DNA from: a virus
Virus record (IMG/VR): IMGVR_UViG_3300017989_000260
Coordinates: 1-35,145 of that record
Length of the DNA stretch: 35,145 nt
Direction: 5' to 3' (one strand)
Of this stretch, positions 32,038 to 35,145 are shown piece after piece. The translations under genes and the position numbers were made by a program. Every line of letters starts with the position of its first letter. Position 1 is the stretch's first letter. The notes beneath the pieces are model-generated. The model was not told the DNA's origin. It saw only the letters and a list, made by a program, of their open reading frames with translations, and ran no database searches.

Positions 32038-33456
32038 ATGTCAAGATCTTTAACCACCATAATACAATCAATAATAAATTATATTAAAACCGTAACCTTT
32101 AATGTAGATACTAAAGAAGGTACCTATACTAGAGATGTAGTAATAGACGCTCCTGCGGGGGAATTTGCAAGACTGTTTGAACAGAATGAATTAGTATCTA
32201 ATGCCCAAAGTCCAGCAACAGGAACAGATAATGATATTATAGAACTTGCAGAAAATTTACAGTTGTCTCGTAAAAATGCTGTTAGAGCAACAGGTACTGT
32301 ATCTTTTTTTAAGTCTTCTGCACCAACTGTTGATATTACAATACCTTTTGGTACTACTATAGCAACACTTTCTACAGCAGAAAAGAAATCAGTATCTTTT
32401 CGTACTACGCAATCTGTAGTTATGTATGTGTCTCAAGCATCTAGTTATTTTGATCCCGCATCTTCTAAATATGAAATAGATGCTAATATTGAAGCGGTAG
32501 AAGCGGGAGATGATGGTAATATAGGTTCTAGGAACATTACTGTTATGTCTACAGCAATATCAGGTATTGATGGGGTTTATAATGAAAATGCTACATCTGG
32601 AGGCGCGGATATTGAAACTATTGATGCTTTAAAAGCAAGAATACTTGCTCGTATTGCCGGTAATAATATAGGGACTATAGATGGTTATTATACACTAATT
32701 AGTGCTGCAGATGATAATGTGGTTGACGTAAAAGTAGTATCAAGTAGGGATTCTGAAATGACTCGACAAATTGCTGGTGCTGTAGATATTTATGTAAAAG
32801 GCTCTACAGTGGCAGAAGCTACCGATACCTACGCGCCAACCATATACCCACCATTAGATTATATAGTACAAACACAACCACCAATAACAGCAAGTAATGC
32901 TACAGTAGTAAATTCCGCTTCTGGATCATTAACAGCAGGTGTTGATTATGAATGGGAAGAAGATAATAGTTCTGGTTATGGTTGGTCTATAATGGGGCAA
33001 GCTAAAATAAAATGGTTAGTAGATTATCCAGGTTCTTTTATTATAACTTATCAATATAATTCATTAGTTAATAGATTGCAGACCTTAATTAATGGAGATT
33101 CGGAACACATTGTTGCAGCTGATGTATTAATAAAACAAGCAATACCTTCTTACATTAATGTTAGTGCCACTATAACAGTTGAAGCTGGTTATGATCCTCT
33201 TACTGTAGTAGAAGATGTAGAATTGGCGATAGGTGATAAATTAAGTAATTATTTAATAGGGGAAGAAATACAACAAGCAGATATTGTGGAAGAAATAACC
33301 GATGTTGCAGGAGTAGATGATGTTTTACTTCCATTATCTACTTTTGAGCCGGCATCAGGATCTGTAGGAACGAAAGATAATACCACTGGCAATATCTCAA
33401 TGCCTTCAACAGCATACGCAACAACGGGTACCATAACTGTTACTCAATCAACATAG
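32038..33456 (+). CDS. Baseplate wedge J-like protein
   Basis: 472 residues. The Baseplate_J pattern is clear: GTDNDIIELAENLQLSRKNA (about 62-81), ATGTVSFFKSSAPTVDITIP with a preceding strand, EAVEAGDDGNIGSRNI and GGADIETIDALKARILARIA. A further region (260-330) is extra beta material, and a second domain near residues 370-430 (INVSATITVEAGYDPLTVVE; ADIVEEITDVAGVDDVLLPL) is typical of the C-terminal part of J. In P2 J and T4 gp6 this forms the ring of the baseplate. GGAG lies upstream of the ATG. The stop is TAG, followed three codons later by TAA. Next gene starts 9 bases on. Confidence 0.88.
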   Translation: MSRSLTTIIQSIINYIKTVTFNVDTKEGTYTRDVVIDAPAGEFARLFEQNELVSNAQSPATGTDNDIIELAENLQLSRKNAVRATGTVSFFKSSAPTVDITIPFGTTIATLSTAEKKSVSFRTTQSVVMYVSQASSYFDPASSKYEIDANIEAVEAGDDGNIGSRNITVMSTAISGIDGVYNENATSGGADIETIDALKARILARIAGNNIGTIDGYYTLISAADDNVVDVKVVSSRDSEMTRQIAGAVDIYVKGSTVAEATDTYAPTIYPPLDYIVQTQPPITASNATVVNSASGSLTAGVDYEWEEDNSSGYGWSIMGQAKIKWLVDYPGSFIITYQYNSLVNRLQTLINGDSEHIVAADVLIKQAIPSYINVSATITVEAGYDPLTVVEDVELAIGDKLSNYLIGEEIQQADIVEEITDVAGVDDVLLPLSTFEPASGSVGTKDNTTGNISMPSTAYATTGTITVTQST

Positions 33457-33465
33457 GATTTATAA

Positions 33466-34170
33466 ATGGCGGATTATGTAAGTAAATTTGTATCTGGTTC
33501 AGTAGATCAATTTGTTTTTAAATTATTCAGATCTCTCGATGAAGAAGTATATCCTGTAAACCTAATAGGAACAAATACTTATCATATTTTCAGAGCGTAC
33601 GCAAGGGAATTTGTATCTGCCTCTGTGGATCTTGGTGTTATATATGATAATTTATCTTTAGATAAAGTACGTTCTAGTGCTATATATAATAATTTTGGTG
33701 TATATGTAGACACTAATAAAATGTTTTATCAAGATAGTTATTCTTATCATAGCAATACCGGATTGCAAGGATATAGAAAAGGTATTAACTTTTTGTGGGA
33801 TGCAGCAATGAATGGTTCTACAGAAAGGGCAGTACATAGAATAGGTCATGCATATTCTGGAGTAGGTTGTTTGCTAGAAGAACATTATGATACGCCAAGA
33901 TGGAGATTAAAAACAGATTCTGGATCTATTATATCAATGGCTGCGCATAATATTATAATGGATAGTACCAAAATGTGGTGGCCGAAAAATAAATGGAAGT
34001 ATGCTTTATTACAAATAACTAGTGGTTCTACTCCGTATATACCTTCTGGGGCAGTACAAGATAGTTATGATTCATGGGCTTTTATGGGATGGGATGATTG
34101 GCAAGATAGTTATGATTCAAAAGATGCTGCTCCAGATCAAGGTTATGATATACAAGATGACTATAACTAA
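33466..34170 (+). CDS. Baseplate protein, tail protein I-like by position
   Basis: 234 residues, directly after J, where P2-like tails place protein I and other phages place a fibre-attachment protein. Helical N-terminus (SVDQFVFKLFRSLDEEVYPV; FRAYAREFVSASVDLGVIYD), then an alpha/beta region. The C-terminal 32 residues are rich in Asp, Tyr, Trp and Gln and contain QDSYDS twice, encoded by an exact 18-base direct repeat. No family motif is certain. AGGA before the ATG. It may anchor the fibre encoded next. A wedge protein is the alternative. Confidence 0.5.
   Translation: MADYVSKFVSGSVDQFVFKLFRSLDEEVYPVNLIGTNTYHIFRAYAREFVSASVDLGVIYDNLSLDKVRSSAIYNNFGVYVDTNKMFYQDSYSYHSNTGLQGYRKGINFLWDAAMNGSTERAVHRIGHAYSGVGCLLEEHYDTPRWRLKTDSGSIISMAAHNIIMDSTKMWWPKNKWKYALLQITSGSTPYIPSGAVQDSYDSWAFMGWDDWQDSYDSKDAAPDQGYDIQDDYN
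34057..34119 (+). repeat. 18-bp direct repeat in acidic C-terminus
   Basis: CAAGATAGTTATGATTCA at 34057-34074 and again at 34102-34119, period 45 bases (15 codons), in frame, giving QDSYDS twice. Exact identity suggests a recent tandem event in a fast-evolving tail. Confidence 0.7.
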
Positions 34171-34185
34171 AAAGGAGATTTAATT

Positions 34186-35145
34186 ATGGCAGAAGAAGTA
34201 AAACATAAAATAACAAGAATTAATAATACCAGAGCCGATTTACAAGCAAATTTAAAGAAGAATCAAATAGCGGTAGAAACCGATAATGATGGGAATTTAG
34301 TATATAAGGATAATAGTAGCGCTTATCATATAACAGCAAATTTAACTGAGGATGCAACTTTTGCGGATGTTGTAACTACCGGTACTTTATTAGTAAATAA
34401 TGCTCCGGCAGATTCTACCTGCGCTATTAGAAATCAAGCTGCAGGCTGGGCATTAAAAATTAGGGGTACAACTAACACAGAAGGTGGGGGTTTTTATGAA
34501 GATGCTACGAGGGATATGGATTTGCGAATAAATGATAGCGCCGGCAGCACAAAGGTGCTTTTGGATTCTGACGGAGATAGTTATTTCACCGGTGGTAATG
34601 TAGGAATAGGTATGGACTCACCAATTGGCCGGTTGCATGTTCAAAAATCAGACGACCCCAGCATCTATATCGAAAATTCAGGGACAGATGCCAGTCAGAC
34701 CTGCACGATTAGTTTAAGGCAAGGCGGTTTTTCAGCGACCAGAATAAGGGCTGTTTCCGATGACCCTTTTTTGTCTGGTAAAAGCCGTTTTGATGTTCTT
34801 ACCGACGATACGATAAGAGTGAGTATAGGGAGTGGTGGAAATATGGGTGTCGGAGATACCACGCCGGCCAAAAAACTTGAAGTAGTTGATAGTTCAGCGG
34901 CACAGCTACGGCTATCCCATACAGCAGACACTCATTATACTGATTTCCAGGTAGATGGGAGCGGAAATTTAAAAGTATCTGTATCCGGGACGTATATTGA
35001 TTTTGACATGGCATCTGACAATACAGAAGGTTTAGAAAAATGCGGTTATATAGAAGTAGTAGCGGAAAATTCTATGGCGCCTCCTGCAGCCGCTAATGCA
35101 GGATTTATGAAAATGTGGTTATGTGATGGTACTCACAATATACCT
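34186..35145 (+). CDS. Tail fibre protein, partial at right edge
   Basis: 320 codons open to the right edge; the C-terminus is missing. ATG follows AAAGGAGA by seven bases. The N-terminal 60 residues (MAEEVKHKITRINNTRADLQ) are AT-rich in codon use and likely a baseplate-binding segment with a coiled coil. From about residue 78 codon use is richer in G and C. Seen: FTGGNVGIGMDSPIGRLHV (about 137-155) and GNMGVGDTTPAKKLEVV (about 217-233), both variants of the VGIGTTSPxxKLHV repeat of trimeric tail fibres. It probably binds the host receptor through the missing end. No chaperone-peptidase end is visible because of the truncation. Confidence 0.7.
   Translation, partial: MAEEVKHKITRINNTRADLQANLKKNQIAVETDNDGNLVYKDNSSAYHITANLTEDATFADVVTTGTLLVNNAPADSTCAIRNQAAGWALKIRGTTNTEGGGFYEDATRDMDLRINDSAGSTKVLLDSDGDSYFTGGNVGIGMDSPIGRLHVQKSDDPSIYIENSGTDASQTCTISLRQGGFSATRIRAVSDDPFLSGKSRFDVLTDDTIRVSIGSGGNMGVGDTTPAKKLEVVDSSAAQLRLSHTADTHYTDFQVDGSGNLKVSVSGTYIDFDMASDNTEGLEKCGYIEVVAENSMAPPAAANAGFMKMWLCDGTHNIP

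Overview
This window is the virion-structure module of a contractile-tailed (myovirus-type) double-stranded DNA phage. It has low G+C (about 30% by eye), the standard bacterial code and a strong TAA stop preference. The evidence is a syntenic run of capsid protease, scaffold, decoration protein, major capsid protein, neck proteins, sheath, tube, two small genes in the chaperone position, tape measure, hub, spike, wedge J and fibre. The host cannot be named. An amidase fused to the baseplate hub says the host has peptidoglycan. The adhesin-type domains (DNRLRE, DUF2341, beta-helix, FN3-like, VGIG-type fibre repeats) are of kinds I associate mainly with environmental and metagenomic phages. No tRNA, CRISPR array, insertion sequence, portal or terminase gene is visible.

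Layout. Positions 1-1167 hold four small leftward genes, the leftmost cut by the edge; one has a Cys4 zinc-binding motif. Positions 1168-1529 are a divergent control region. It contains a leftward promoter with an extended -10 and 10-bp phased A-tracts, a four-tract G-quadruplex motif, and a rightward TTGTTT-17-TATAAT promoter. Everything from 1530 to the right edge is rightward. Positions 1530-7251 are the head: prohead protease, a 1036-residue scaffold/core protein with a strong internal start, a capsid cement candidate and the major capsid protein, closed by a terminator. Positions 7349-13956 carry two unassigned virion proteins and two large adhesin genes. Positions 14025-19529 are neck or tail-completion candidates, several fused to surface-type domains. 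Positions 19526-25925 hold a small accessory gene, sheath, tube, two overlapping chaperone-position genes and the tape measure. Positions 25931-34170 are the baseplate, and a tail fibre gene runs off the right edge.

How it works together. The protease would mature a prohead built on the core protein. Decoration protein and major capsid protein share nearly the same leader, each preceded by a hairpin; sheath and tube share a second type of leader. This suggests that the most abundant virion proteins are set by translation strength plus local hairpins or terminators inside one long operon. Weaker or overlapping starts serve the low-copy baseplate proteins.

Most unusual points. Two DNRLRE domains in the adhesin genes appear to have been opened by foreign domains at clean structural positions. 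One insertion (about 10410-11823) is richer in G+C and splits the ancestral gene into two reading frames. Also notable are the internal start in the scaffold gene, the G-quadruplex beside the head-operon promoter, the zinc-finger protein in the tail-chaperone position, and neck proteins carrying adhesin-type domains.
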